From Streptomyces sp. V3I8 (GTDB lineage: Bacteria; Actinomycetota; Actinomycetes; Streptomycetales; Streptomycetaceae): a DNA stretch of 64,000 bases. Positions 27,424 to 35,175 of the stretch are shown piece after piece. Numbering within the stretch: position 1 is the first letter of the stretch; every line of letters starts with the position of its first letter. The position numbers and the translations under genes were made by a program. The stretch is taken from positions 6,634,001 to 6,698,000 of the forward strand of contig NZ_JAUSZL010000002.1 in the NCBI RefSeq assembly GCF_030817535.1. Direction: 5' to 3'. The notes beneath the pieces are model-generated. The model was not told where the DNA came from and did not search any database. It saw nothing but the letters and a program-made list of their open reading frames with translations.

Positions 27424-29363
27424 CCCCGTCCGAGACGCGCGGCCGTCTGCCCTACGCCGACGGCGCCCCGGTCTACGCCGAGGCCGGTTGGACGGGCGTG
27501 ATCCCGGCCAAGGGCAAGGTGGTTCAGCTCCAGGGTGTCACCGGCGGCTCGGGCCGCCAGACGCAGCCGGAGGAGTACTTGAAGTGGGCGCAGTCGGGCC
27601 CGGGTGGCTACTACCGCCAGAACCTCGCCCTGCGGCTCTCGGACGCCCTTGTGGGCCTGGACGTGGACGCCTACGGCGGGAAGTCCGGAGCCGCCACCCT
27701 GGCGGCCCTGGAGACCGCTCACGGCCCGCTGCCCGCCACCTACTCCAGCACTTCGCGCGGCCCGGGGCCGTCCCGGATCTTCTTCTACCAGCTCCCCCCT
27801 GGTACGGGGCGGCTCAACACCCTTCCCGGGCCGGGTATCGAGACGATCCAGCACCACCACCGGTACGCCGTGGTATGGCCCTCCCTGCACCCGGGCACCG
27901 GCGAGACGTACCGCTGGTTCGGTCCGGACGGGGAGCGCCTGGAGGACGGCGTGGTGCCGTCCCCGGACGACTTCCCGGCGCTGCCTGCCGCGTGGGTTGC
28001 GGCGCTCTCCTCGGAGGTCGTCCCTGCCCTCTCCGGCACGGTGGTGCCGGTCCTGGACGGCGAGCCACTGGACGTGCGCGCCATGCTCACCCCGGGCGCG
28101 GTGACGGAGGGCCAGGACAACAAGCTGACCGCCCTGGCATGGCACCTCTACCACTCGGATCTCCCGCGCTCCACGTGTGTGGACATCCTCGAAGGGGTGG
28201 TGGCGGGCTTCGCGGATAACCCGACGGCGGGCAAGGCCCCGTGGAAGCAGGGCGACGGCGAAGCGAAGTGGGAGTACCTGGAGGCGAAGGGCAAGCAGCG
28301 CGGCGAAGTCATTGCGGCCTCCAACAAGTTCGATCAGTTGGTGATCCTTCAGCAGCAGCGGTTGCGTGTAAACGCGGAAGCCGCGCGACGGGAGCGGTCC
28401 GAGAGCCGCCCGGAGCGCCCCAAGATGCTGACCGGTGCCGAGTTCCTGGCGGCGGACTTCGGCGGCGTGATGTGGCGCGTTGACGGCCTGCTCGCTCAGG
28501 GCGGGAATGCGCTATTGGCGGCACAGGCGAAGGCGGGCAAGACCACGCTCCGGAACAACCTGATCAAGTCGCTGGTGGACGGTGATCCCTTCCTTGGGCG
28601 GTTCGAAGTCGCCCCGGATGGCGTTCTGGCCGTGTTCGACCTGGAGATGCCGGACGAGATGGCGCAGGACTGGCTGCGCCGCCTGAAGATCCAGTACCCC
28701 GAGCGGTTCATGTACGTGCCGATGCTCGGGCGGGGCGCCTCCCTGGACCCCACCGACCCGGACAACGTGGCCGAGTGGGCGGACGATCTGAAGGCCGCCG
28801 GGGTCACCACGATGCTGATCGACTGCCTCTCTCCGCTGCTGGCCGCGTTCGGCCTTGACGAAGACAAGCCGTCTCAGGTCCGGCCGCTGCTGGAGGGCTT
28901 CAACACGCTGAAGCGGGCGGCGGGGGTGCAGGAGATCGTCTTGATTCACCACATGGGTCACAACGGCACGCGGGCCCGGGGTGCTTCCAGCCTGCTGGAC
29001 TGGCCGGACGCCATTTGGGATCTGACGAAGAACGAGCAGGAGGAACGGTTCCTGTCGGCTCGGGGACGTGGTGTGGATGTCTCGAAGTCCCTGCTGGAGT
29101 TCGACCCGGAGGCGAAGGCGCTCACTTTGGCCGACGCCGAACCGGCGGTCCCCGAGCTGAAGCAGGCAACCGGGATGACCGAATCCAAGATCCTCGCGCA
29201 CTTCGAGAAGCACCCGGAGCCGCTGACCCGGAACGAACTGGCGAACGCGGTCCCCGGCCGGAAGGCCACGATTCTGTCGGCGGTGAAGGTACTTCTGGCG
29301 GCTGACCGGCTCTCCGAGGACGCCGGGAAGGTCGGTCCTGTCTTCGACGCCCTGTTCGGATAA
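27414..29363 (+). CDS. Primase-polymerase / AAA ATPase replication protein
   Basis: A 649-residue replication initiator. Residues 1-180 form an archaeo-eukaryotic-type prim-pol domain: the metal-binding DVD at 83-85 (GLDVDAYGG) and the HRYAVVWPSLHPGTGE signature at 149-164. From about 340 a RecA-like ATPase follows, with Walker A AQAKAGKTT near 370 and Walker B MLIDCLSPL near 467, then a C-terminal winged-helix-like part. The domain order matches primase-helicases of integrative elements, plasmids and phages. GTG start at 27414. The repeat field just downstream is the likely origin. Confidence 0.9.
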   Translation: MEVTPSETRGRLPYADGAPVYAEAGWTGVIPAKGKVVQLQGVTGGSGRQTQPEEYLKWAQSGPGGYYRQNLALRLSDALVGLDVDAYGGKSGAATLAALETAHGPLPATYSSTSRGPGPSRIFFYQLPPGTGRLNTLPGPGIETIQHHHRYAVVWPSLHPGTGETYRWFGPDGERLEDGVVPSPDDFPALPAAWVAALSSEVVPALSGTVVPVLDGEPLDVRAMLTPGAVTEGQDNKLTALAWHLYHSDLPRSTCVDILEGVVAGFADNPTAGKAPWKQGDGEAKWEYLEAKGKQRGEVIAASNKFDQLVILQQQRLRVNAEAARRERSESRPERPKMLTGAEFLAADFGGVMWRVDGLLAQGGNALLAAQAKAGKTTLRNNLIKSLVDGDPFLGRFEVAPDGVLAVFDLEMPDEMAQDWLRRLKIQYPERFMYVPMLGRGASLDPTDPDNVAEWADDLKAAGVTTMLIDCLSPLLAAFGLDEDKPSQVRPLLEGFNTLKRAAGVQEIVLIHHMGHNGTRARGASSLLDWPDAIWDLTKNEQEERFLSARGRGVDVSKSLLEFDPEAKALTLADAEPAVPELKQATGMTESKILAHFEKHPEPLTRNELANAVPGRKATILSAVKVLLAADRLSEDAGKVGPVFDALFG

Positions 29364-29364
29364 C

Positions 29365-29603
29365 CGCAGGTCAACCGGTTCCCCTGATCATGGAAATTTC
29401 CAAGATCCGGGAACCACCTCGGGAACCACCTACCGACCAAGATCCGGGAACCACCTCGGGAACCGGTTGACCTGCGCAAATGCAAAAACGGGAACCACCG
29501 GGAACCGGTTCCCGGAACCGGGTCACGAGGGTGGTTCCGGTGGTTCCGGGGGCCTACGTAGTAGCCCCGGAACCGGGGAACCGCTGACCGGCCCGGAACC
29601 ACC
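29365..29603. repeat. Iteron-like repeat field, candidate replication origin
   Basis: Begins two bases after the primase gene. A perfect 19-bp inverted repeat (CGCAGGTCAACCGGTTCCC, 29365-29383, and its complement at 29458-29476) brackets GGGAACCACC copies at 29409, 29421 and 29446. A fourth copy is at 29490, followed by the palindrome GGGAACCGGTTCCC at 29500-29513, then GGTGGTTCC twice in the opposite orientation at 29530 and 29539, and GGAACCACC at 29595. About eleven GGAACC units in both orientations make this a strong origin or initiator-binding candidate. Confidence 0.75.
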
Positions 29604-29643
29604 CTTCAAAGAGCCGCCGACGGCGGAGAGACGAGACAAGATC

Positions 29644-29841
29644 ATGAACCTGTCGATGATGATGAGCGCCTGCGCCGGGAGCGCGGCCACCACCGGCGTA
29701 CTGATGTTCAGCGCGTGGCGGCACGGCACCCACCGCGCGGGCCGCCCCGAGGCGGGAGCGGGGGCACGGCCGGCCGTCCGGGGCGTGACCGGCCGTCTGG
29801 CGGACGTGTACGGCGCCCGGAAGGGTGGAGAGGCAGCATGA
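29644..29841 (+). CDS. Small membrane protein
   Basis: A 65-residue protein from ATG 29644 with one hydrophobic segment (about residues 2-22, MNLSMMMSACAG... to FSAW) and a basic Gly/Arg-rich tail. GGAGAG lies upstream. Its stop overlaps the start of the next gene (ATGA). No family recognised; single-helix proteins of this size include holins and spread proteins, but nothing here decides. Confidence 0.6.
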   Translation: MNLSMMMSACAGSAATTGVLMFSAWRHGTHRAGRPEAGAGARPAVRGVTGRLADVYGARKGGEAA

Positions 29842-30545
29842 ACGCCCACGACCCCATGCGTGCGTCTGGAGGGCGTGGACCCCATGCGCGCGTCCAGTCG
29901 GCCAACGGTGGCGGGAACGGCCCGGAGACGCCCGAGGACGGCCGCTGCACGGCCCGCACGCGGTCCGGCGGCCGGTGCCGGGGTATGGCCGTCACCGGGG
30001 CGACCGTGTGCCGGATGCACGGTGGTGCGGCGCCGCAGGTGCGGGCCGCCGGCCAGCGCCGGGAGGCCACCGCCGAGTTCCTGCGCACCTACGGGGACGT
30101 GGACGGTCCGCAGGAAGACCCGGCGGTCGTCGTCTCCCGGCTGATCCGGCAGGCGTCCGGCCATGTGGCGTGGCTTCTGGAGCGCGTACAGGAGACCGAG
30201 GCGGAAGCCCTGGTGTGGGGCATGACCTCCGAAGTGGAGCGCCAGGGCGGGGAGTTCCCCGGCGTGGACACCACGTACAGCGCGGCCGTGAACGGCTGGG
30301 TGCGGCTGTACGGGGAGGAGCGGGACCGGCTGCTGAAGATGTGCGACCTCGCGGCCCGCATGGGCGTGAATGAGCGCCTGGTGACGCTGGCCGAGGTCCA
30401 GGCAAAGATCATGTTCGAGGCGATGAACCGGGCGCTGGACGCCCTGGAGCTGACGGCGGAGCAGCGGCGCCGGGTGCCGGACGTGATGGCCGGTCTCCTG
30501 CGGGGCATGGCCACCGAGGAGCGGCCGGAACTTCCCGCCGCTTGA
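29838..30545 (+). CDS. HGG-motif protein, terminase small subunit-like
   Basis: A 235-residue protein with an N-terminal zinc-binding module, GRCTARTRSGGRCRG followed by ATVCRMHGGAAPQVRAA (about residues 37-75), and a helical C-terminal domain with LYGEERDRLLKMC and NERLVTLAEVQAKIM. I know this combination from actinophage terminase small subunits, which select the DNA to be packaged. A lone TerS gene without large terminase or capsid genes is the hallmark of phage satellites that hijack helper packaging. The assignment is by motif memory; another DNA-binding role is possible. Overlaps the preceding gene by ATGA. Confidence 0.6.
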   Translation: MNAHDPMRASGGRGPHARVQSANGGGNGPETPEDGRCTARTRSGGRCRGMAVTGATVCRMHGGAAPQVRAAGQRREATAEFLRTYGDVDGPQEDPAVVVSRLIRQASGHVAWLLERVQETEAEALVWGMTSEVERQGGEFPGVDTTYSAAVNGWVRLYGEERDRLLKMCDLAARMGVNERLVTLAEVQAKIMFEAMNRALDALELTAEQRRRVPDVMAGLLRGMATEERPELPAA

Positions 30546-30552
30546 ACGCGTA

Positions 30553-30582
30553 GAAGCCACAGCCCTTACCGGCTGTGGCTTC
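30553..30582 (+). terminator. Terminator after the terS-like gene
   Basis: A perfect 12-bp stem (GAAGCCACAGCC with its complement) and a CTTACC loop, 8 nt after the stop. No U-tract follows. Confidence 0.75.
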
Positions 30583-30657
30583 CTGGTGTGTAAACGGTCA
30601 GCCGATCTGCTGATACCGGCCCACGGTCCAAATCTCCGGGCTGGTTACGATCTCCCG

Positions 30658-31107
30658 ATGGAATGGTGGAGAACGGTTGCGCCCCTGGTCGGTGTTGTTC
30701 TGGGAAGTCTCGGCACGTTGCTCGGGCAGAAGTTGTCCGACACCCGCACCCTCCGGCGTGACCGGCTGCTCGCTCGGGAAGAAGCGAAGATCCGTCTGGC
30801 CACAGAACGGGCGACTCTCCAGCGGGAAGCGATCATGGAGATACAGCACGCGCTTGAAGGCAGCATGGCCGCGAACGAGCTGCCGCCCGGGGCCAGGATG
30901 AGTGAGCAGTTCCGGGCAGCGGCAACGGAATCCGCGCTGCATCTCCGTGCCCACATCGCTCGGCTTGAAGACCGCGAACTTGCCGCCAGTGTGTTGGAGT
31001 GGCTGGCGCCGCACCGGAATGCGGTAGCAGCACGGGCAGCGCTCGATGCGCTTCAGGACCGGCTCAGCCGCCACCTTCGTGGGCTCTACGCGGACGGCCC
31101 TGCCTAG
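30658..31107 (+). CDS. Hypothetical membrane-anchored coiled-coil protein
   Basis: A 149-residue protein from ATG 30658. An N-terminal hydrophobic helix (VAPLVGVVLGSLGTLLG, residues about 7-23) is followed by a long charged helical region (residues about 28-110) that could form a coiled coil facing the cytoplasm. No catalytic motif is seen. It lies in the cargo end of the element, after the terminator, and so has its own promoter. Function unknown. Confidence 0.65.
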   Translation: MEWWRTVAPLVGVVLGSLGTLLGQKLSDTRTLRRDRLLAREEAKIRLATERATLQREAIMEIQHALEGSMAANELPPGARMSEQFRAAATESALHLRAHIARLEDRELAASVLEWLAPHRNAVAARAALDALQDRLSRHLRGLYADGPA

Positions 31108-31168
31108 CACGCGAGCGGTGGCGTCGTCGGCGCCCTGTCCTAATGCACGGCAGGCGTACCGTGGCAGC

Positions 31169-32383
31169 GTGGCAAACGAAGACCTGGGGAAGACCCTGCG
31201 CCGTCTGCGTCGTCTGGCCTCCCTGACGCAAGAAGAGCTGGCCGAGCGCTCCGGCGTGTCCGTCGACGTGATCCGTCAGCTTGAACAGCAGCGGAAGCAC
31301 TCGGCACGCCTCCCCACGCTTCACGCTCTCGCCAACGGCTTGGGCGTGGAGCTGACCACGCTGCTGGGCGACCCTCCGGCGGTCGCGGCAGGTGGAGAGA
31401 GTGACGGGCCGCGCTTCGTCGCCGTACGCCGTGCCGTCATGCCCGCGCTATGGGGGCCGCAGCCGGAACCGACCGGTCCGGACTTCTCCATGGAGCGGCT
31501 GCGCGAGCAGATCGCGGACGGGTGGTCGCAGTACCACGCAGCCGAGTTCGACTCCGTGATGAAGAGCCTGCCCGACCTGATCACCGACGCGCGTTCTGCC
31601 ACGGTGTCCGGGAGCGACGACGACCGCAGGGCCGGTTTCGCAGCCCTGGGTAAGGCGCTCCAGCTTGCTGGACACGTCGCCGTGCGCATGGGCAAGACGG
31701 ACCTTGCCCTGACGAGCCTGGAGCGGGCCATAAGCGCAGCGGAGCAGTCCGCAGACCCGCTCCTGGTCCCCATGGTCGTGAACTCTGTCGCCTGGACCTA
31801 CCAGCGGCAAGGCCGTCTGGAAGACGCCCTGGGGATCGCCCTGCGCTCGGCTGAAGCGATCGAGAGCGGCGGGCACACAGACACCGCCGACGGCCTGAAG
31901 GTGTGGGGCGCCCTGACCATGAGCGCCGCCACCTCTGCCGCGCGGAGTGGCGACTACGAGCGTGCGGCGGAGCTGATGGCGGGGGCTGAGAAGGAAGCCG
32001 CCCGCGTCTCGAAGCTCCCTGCGGGCAGCGACAACCGCATGGTGAGCGTCTTCAGCCCGTCGTCGGTCCGTATCGAACGCGTCCGCCTCGCCGTGCAGTA
32101 CGGGCACCCGCAAGACGCCTTGGCGCTCGCCAAGGGGATGCGACTGAGCAAGGACACCCCGCCGTCGTGGCGCACGTGGCTGCTGCTGGACGTAGCGCGA
32201 GCGCACACGGACACCGGGGATGCCGCCGGGGCGGTGAAGGCGCTGGAGTCCCTGCGCCGGGTGGCCCCAACATGGATGCAGCACCACACGTTGGCCGTGG
32301 CGATCGTGCGGGACCTGTGGGCGCTCCCCAACCACCCCGCGGGGCTGCGGCCGTTGGCGGAGTTCCTGGGGGTCAGCGAATAG
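31169..32383 (+). CDS. XRE-family HTH regulator with TPR-like domain
   Basis: A 404-residue protein: HTH at about residues 8-62 (LRRLRRLASLTQEELAERSG, VSVDVIRQLEQQRKHSARLPTL), then about 300 residues of helical repeats resembling TPRs. Streptomyces has many such regulators that sense peptides or partner proteins. The GTG at 31169 is used since upstream in-frame codons run through the previous gene. It could control element cargo or respond to the host; target unknown. Confidence 0.8.
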   Translation: MANEDLGKTLRRLRRLASLTQEELAERSGVSVDVIRQLEQQRKHSARLPTLHALANGLGVELTTLLGDPPAVAAGGESDGPRFVAVRRAVMPALWGPQPEPTGPDFSMERLREQIADGWSQYHAAEFDSVMKSLPDLITDARSATVSGSDDDRRAGFAALGKALQLAGHVAVRMGKTDLALTSLERAISAAEQSADPLLVPMVVNSVAWTYQRQGRLEDALGIALRSAEAIESGGHTDTADGLKVWGALTMSAATSAARSGDYERAAELMAGAEKEAARVSKLPAGSDNRMVSVFSPSSVRIERVRLAVQYGHPQDALALAKGMRLSKDTPPSWRTWLLLDVARAHTDTGDAAGAVKALESLRRVAPTWMQHHTLAVAIVRDLWALPNHPAGLRPLAEFLGVSE

Positions 32384-32508
32384 CGTGCTGAAAGTGGGAC
32401 GTTGCGCCCCTGTCAACGTCCCTGGCGTGTCGCTTACATGAGCGGACAGCGCCCCGGCGACCGTGCGACCGGTCCCGGGGCTTGGCCGATCTGAGAGAGC
32501 AGACCGAC

Positions 32509-32931
32509 ATGCCGCAACCTACAACGAGGGCACGTCCGACCGGCTACCCCGGGTACAGCGAGACGCTGCCGCGCGAGTCCGGGAGCGCGGGCACAGCCCG
32601 GCGCCTGGTGCGCGTCGCGCTCGCCGTCTGGGGGCTGGACGACCTGGCCGACGACGGCGTTCTGATCGTCTCCGAGCTGGTGTCCAACGCCGTCCAGCAT
32701 GCCCGGAGAGAGTCCATCCGGGTCATCGTGGACAGGCCCGGGGCGGTCCGGGTGTGCATCGGCGTCGTGGACTTCTCGAAGGTGCCACCTGCGCCCCGAG
32801 CGCCGGACGACGAGAGCGAGGGCGGGCGCGGCCTCGCACTCGTGGCGGAGCTGGCCGACCACTGGGGCACTGAGCCGCTTCCGTGGGGCAAGCGGGTGTG
32901 GGCGGAACTGGACGGGAAGGCACGAGGATGA
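32509..32931 (+). CDS. RsbW-like ATP-binding (anti-sigma-type) protein
   Basis: A 140-residue GHKL/HATPase protein of the anti-sigma regulatory class so abundant in Streptomyces. The N-box reads LIVSELVSNAVQHA (residues about 54-67) and a glycine-rich ATP-lid GGRGLALVAELADHWG lies near 112-127. It probably acts as a kinase or partner of an anti-anti-sigma-like protein. Start ATG 32509. Overlaps the downstream gene by ATGA. Confidence 0.82.
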   Translation: MPQPTTRARPTGYPGYSETLPRESGSAGTARRLVRVALAVWGLDDLADDGVLIVSELVSNAVQHARRESIRVIVDRPGAVRVCIGVVDFSKVPPAPRAPDDESEGGRGLALVAELADHWGTEPLPWGKRVWAELDGKARG

Positions 32932-33164
32932 GCGCGCGGGCGGTGGTCCGACACGAGACGTGGACCCTGGAGCCGGACCGGGAGCCGGACGCCGAACCGG
33001 TGACGTACGCGATGGAGTGCGCGGTGTGCGGGGAGTCGTCGGACGCCTCCGAGGACTTCGCCGACGGGCAGTCCTGGGTGTTGAAGCACTGCGGCAGGAA
33101 CCCCTCCCACCACACCTACCGGGAGCGCATCGCGCGCCCGTGGCGGACGTGGCGGCGCGGGTGA
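32928..33164 (+). CDS. DUF7848-like small protein
   Basis: A 78-residue protein with a central zinc-ribbon-like CAVC...HCGRNPSHHTYRE segment. I recognise it as resembling a small Streptomyces family (DUF7848) that is often encoded beside HATPase and XRE regulators. It overlaps the HATPase gene by ATGA and is the last gene of the element, followed by a strong hairpin. Function unknown. Confidence 0.7.
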   Translation: MSARAVVRHETWTLEPDREPDAEPVTYAMECAVCGESSDASEDFADGQSWVLKHCGRNPSHHTYRERIARPWRTWRRG

Positions 33165-33187
33165 GCTGACTGGCTGTAGGTACGCCC

Positions 33188-33225
33188 GAAGCCCCGGCGC
33201 GGTGCTGGTCACCGGCCGGGGCTTC
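33188..33225 (+). terminator. Terminator at the right end of the element
   Basis: GAAGCCCCGGC at 33188-33198 pairs perfectly with 33215-33225 around a 16-nt loop, 24 nt after the last element gene and 16 nt before the candidate right attachment repeat. Confidence 0.75.
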
Positions 33226-33240
33226 GTCGTGTAAACGTCA

Positions 33241-33255
33241 CACGCCGCTCTCACA
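33241..33255 (+). repeat. Candidate right attachment-site repeat (attR)
   Basis: CACGCCGCTCTCACA matches 24060-24074 at 14 of 15 positions. Its first eight bases also pair with GCGGCGTG at 33260-33267, forming a small hairpin. The dapD start is 130 nt to the right. Confidence 0.4.
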
Positions 33256-33384
33256 CGGGGCGGCGTGATGTTGCGGATTTCTCACGTACTGAGTGTCCCT
33301 GTGTGGTCGATTCGCCTCTGACCTGGGCTCTGTGGACTGATTGGACGCTGGGAACCCCAGGTGGACAACCCCTAAGATTCCCTC

Positions 33385-34374
33385 ATGACCGACACGACTG
33401 CTCCTCGTACCACCGGCGCCGTGGCCGCCGGGCTCGCCACGATCGCCGCCGACGGCACCGTCCTCGACACCTGGTTCCCGGCCCCCGAACTGGTCGCCGA
33501 ACCGGGCCCCTCCGGCTCCGAGCGGCTGTCCGCCGAACGCGCGGTGGAACTGCTCGGCGACGGCGCCGTGAAGGCGGCCGGCCCGGACGCCCGCCGTGGT
33601 GTCGAGGTGGTCGCGGTCCGTACGGTCATCGCCTCGCTCGACGAGAAGCCGGTCGACGCGCACGACGCGTACCTGCGGCTGCACCTGCTCTCGCACCGGC
33701 TGGTGCGACCGCACGGGCAGAACCTCGACGGTCTCTTCGCCCACCTCGCCAACGTGGCCTGGACCTCGCTCGGTCCGGTCGCCGTCGACGACGTGGAGAA
33801 GGTGCGGCTGAACGCCCGCGCCGAGGGTCTGCACCTCGCGGTGACCTCGATCGACAAGTTCCCGCGCATGACGGACTACGTGGCCCCCAAGGGGGTCCGG
33901 ATCGCCGACGCCGACCGGGTCCGCCTCGGCGCGCACCTCGCCGCGGGCACCACGGTCATGCACGAGGGGTTCGTGAACTTCAACGCCGGCACGCTCGGTA
34001 CGTCGATGGTCGAGGGACGCATCTCGGCCGGCGTCGTGGTCGGGGACGGCTCGGACATCGGCGGCGGCGCGTCCACCATGGGCACGCTGTCGGGAGGCGG
34101 CAACGTCCGCATCACCATCGGCGAGCGGTGCCTGATCGGGGCCGAGGCGGGCGTGGGCATCGCCCTCGGCGACGAGTGCGTGGTCGAGGCCGGGCTGTAC
34201 GTCACGGCGGGGACGCGGGTGACGATGCCGGACGGGCAGATCGTGAAGGCGCGTGAACTGTCCGGGGCGTCCAACATCCTGTTCCGGCGCAATTCCGTGA
34301 CCGGGAAGGTGGAGGCCCGGCCCAACAACGCAGTGTGGGGCGGCCTGAACGAGGTTCTCCACAGCCACAACTGA
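33385..34374 (+). CDS. dapD: 2,3,4,5-tetrahydropyridine-2,6-dicarboxylate N-succinyltransferase
   Basis: Succinyl-CoA-dependent step of the meso-diaminopimelate/lysine pathway, needed for cell wall and lysine. The 329-residue protein is of the actinobacterial type, with a variable N-terminal half and a C-terminal left-handed beta-helix whose hexapeptide repeats are visible ([20 protein letters not shown]..., [31 protein letters not shown]). Starts at ATG 33385. It is the first chromosomal gene right of the element, which has probably separated it from its ancestral upstream neighbour without entering the coding region. Confidence 0.93.
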   Translation: MTDTTAPRTTGAVAAGLATIAADGTVLDTWFPAPELVAEPGPSGSERLSAERAVELLGDGAVKAAGPDARRGVEVVAVRTVIASLDEKPVDAHDAYLRLHLLSHRLVRPHGQNLDGLFAHLANVAWTSLGPVAVDDVEKVRLNARAEGLHLAVTSIDKFPRMTDYVAPKGVRIADADRVRLGAHLAAGTTVMHEGFVNFNAGTLGTSMVEGRISAGVVVGDGSDIGGGASTMGTLSGGGNVRITIGERCLIGAEAGVGIALGDECVVEAGLYVTAGTRVTMPDGQIVKARELSGASNILFRRNSVTGKVEARPNNAVWGGLNEVLHSHN

Positions 34375-34393
34375 GGGGCTCCCCCTCCCCGCC

Positions 34394-34429
34394 ACGAGCG
34401 TCCTCCCGGTTTCGCGGGAGGGCGCTCGT
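34394..34429 (+). terminator. Terminator of dapD
   Basis: A 15-bp stem (34394-34408 with 34415-34429, one G-U pair) and a GTTTCG loop, 20 nt after the dapD stop. Confidence 0.8.
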
Positions 34430-34605
34430 CGTCATGGGGTGCGCCCACCGGCCACCGACCGGCCGCGTCTCGTCTCGTCTTGCCCCGTGACGTGAGGTGA
34501 CGTGACGTGAAAAAACCTTGCGGGACAGACATAGCCGGGGCGGGTGCCGAGCGTCCGTACAGGTGGGAGTGGGGACGAGCCCGCTCGGGGGGAGAGAAGG
34601 TGACG

Positions 34606-35175
34606 ATGGATGCCCAGGGGCACGAGCAGTTCCGTGACTTCGTGGAGAACCGGTCGTCAGCGCTGCTGAGGACCGCCGTCCTGCTCAGCGGCGGTGACCG
34701 CCACGCGGCCGAGGACCTGCTGCAGAACGCGCTGGTCAAGGCGGTCGGCCGCTGGCACCGCATCGACGAGCCGGAAGCCTACGTACGGCAGATCCTGTAC
34801 CGCCAGCAGGTGAGCCGCTGGCGGCTGAAATGGCGGCGCCGGGAGCTGACCGTCGCCGAGCCGCCCGACGCGCCGGCCGGGTCGGTGGCCGCGGGCGAGG
34901 CCTCCGCCGCCACCGAACTGCGGGTCGTGATGCGCGGAGCGCTGGCGCGGCTCACCGCCCGGCAGCGGACCGTGCTCGTGCTCCGCTACTTCGAGGACCT
35001 GCCGGAGGCCGACGTGGCCCGCATCCTCGGCTGCTCGGTCGGGACCGTACGGTCCACCACGCACCGCTCGCTCGCCCGGCTGCGCACCCTCGCGCCGGAG
35101 CTGTCCGCACTCGGCGCGGCCGACGCCGAAGAGAGCCCGTCCCGCGACTTCGCACCTGTGGAGGCACGCCCGTGA
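34606..35175 (+). CDS. SigE-family ECF sigma factor
   Basis: A 189-residue sigma factor of the short SigE-like Streptomyces family (FRDFVENRSSALLRTAVLLSGG.., ARLTARQRTVLVLRYFEDLPEADVARILGCSVGTVRS). Region 2 covers about residues 10-75 and region 4 about 110-165. I start at ATG 34606 because GGAGAGAAGG spaces correctly; a GTG at 34600 is the alternative. It overlaps the next gene, a membrane protein, by GTGA, the usual layout of sigma/partner pairs. Confidence 0.9.
   Translation: MDAQGHEQFRDFVENRSSALLRTAVLLSGGDRHAAEDLLQNALVKAVGRWHRIDEPEAYVRQILYRQQVSRWRLKWRRRELTVAEPPDAPAGSVAAGEASAATELRVVMRGALARLTARQRTVLVLRYFEDLPEADVARILGCSVGTVRSTTHRSLARLRTLAPELSALGAADAEESPSRDFAPVEARP

Larger units (their letters stand above)
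24060..33255. mobile_element. 9.2-kb integrated element, phage-satellite-like
   Basis: The segment between the sigma operon and dapD carries integrase, repressor, excisionase-like HTH, primase-polymerase/ATPase, iteron-like repeats, a terminase-small-subunit-like protein and cargo genes, and its codon use is less GC-biased than the surroundings. Left and right ends show a 15-bp near-repeat (14 of 15). The order int-repressor | control region | xis-like ... primase, ori, terS-like matches phage-inducible islands. No capsid, portal, large terminase or FtsK-type transfer gene is seen. A stripped-down AICE (pSAM2 type) is the main alternative. Boundaries are approximate. Confidence 0.8.
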
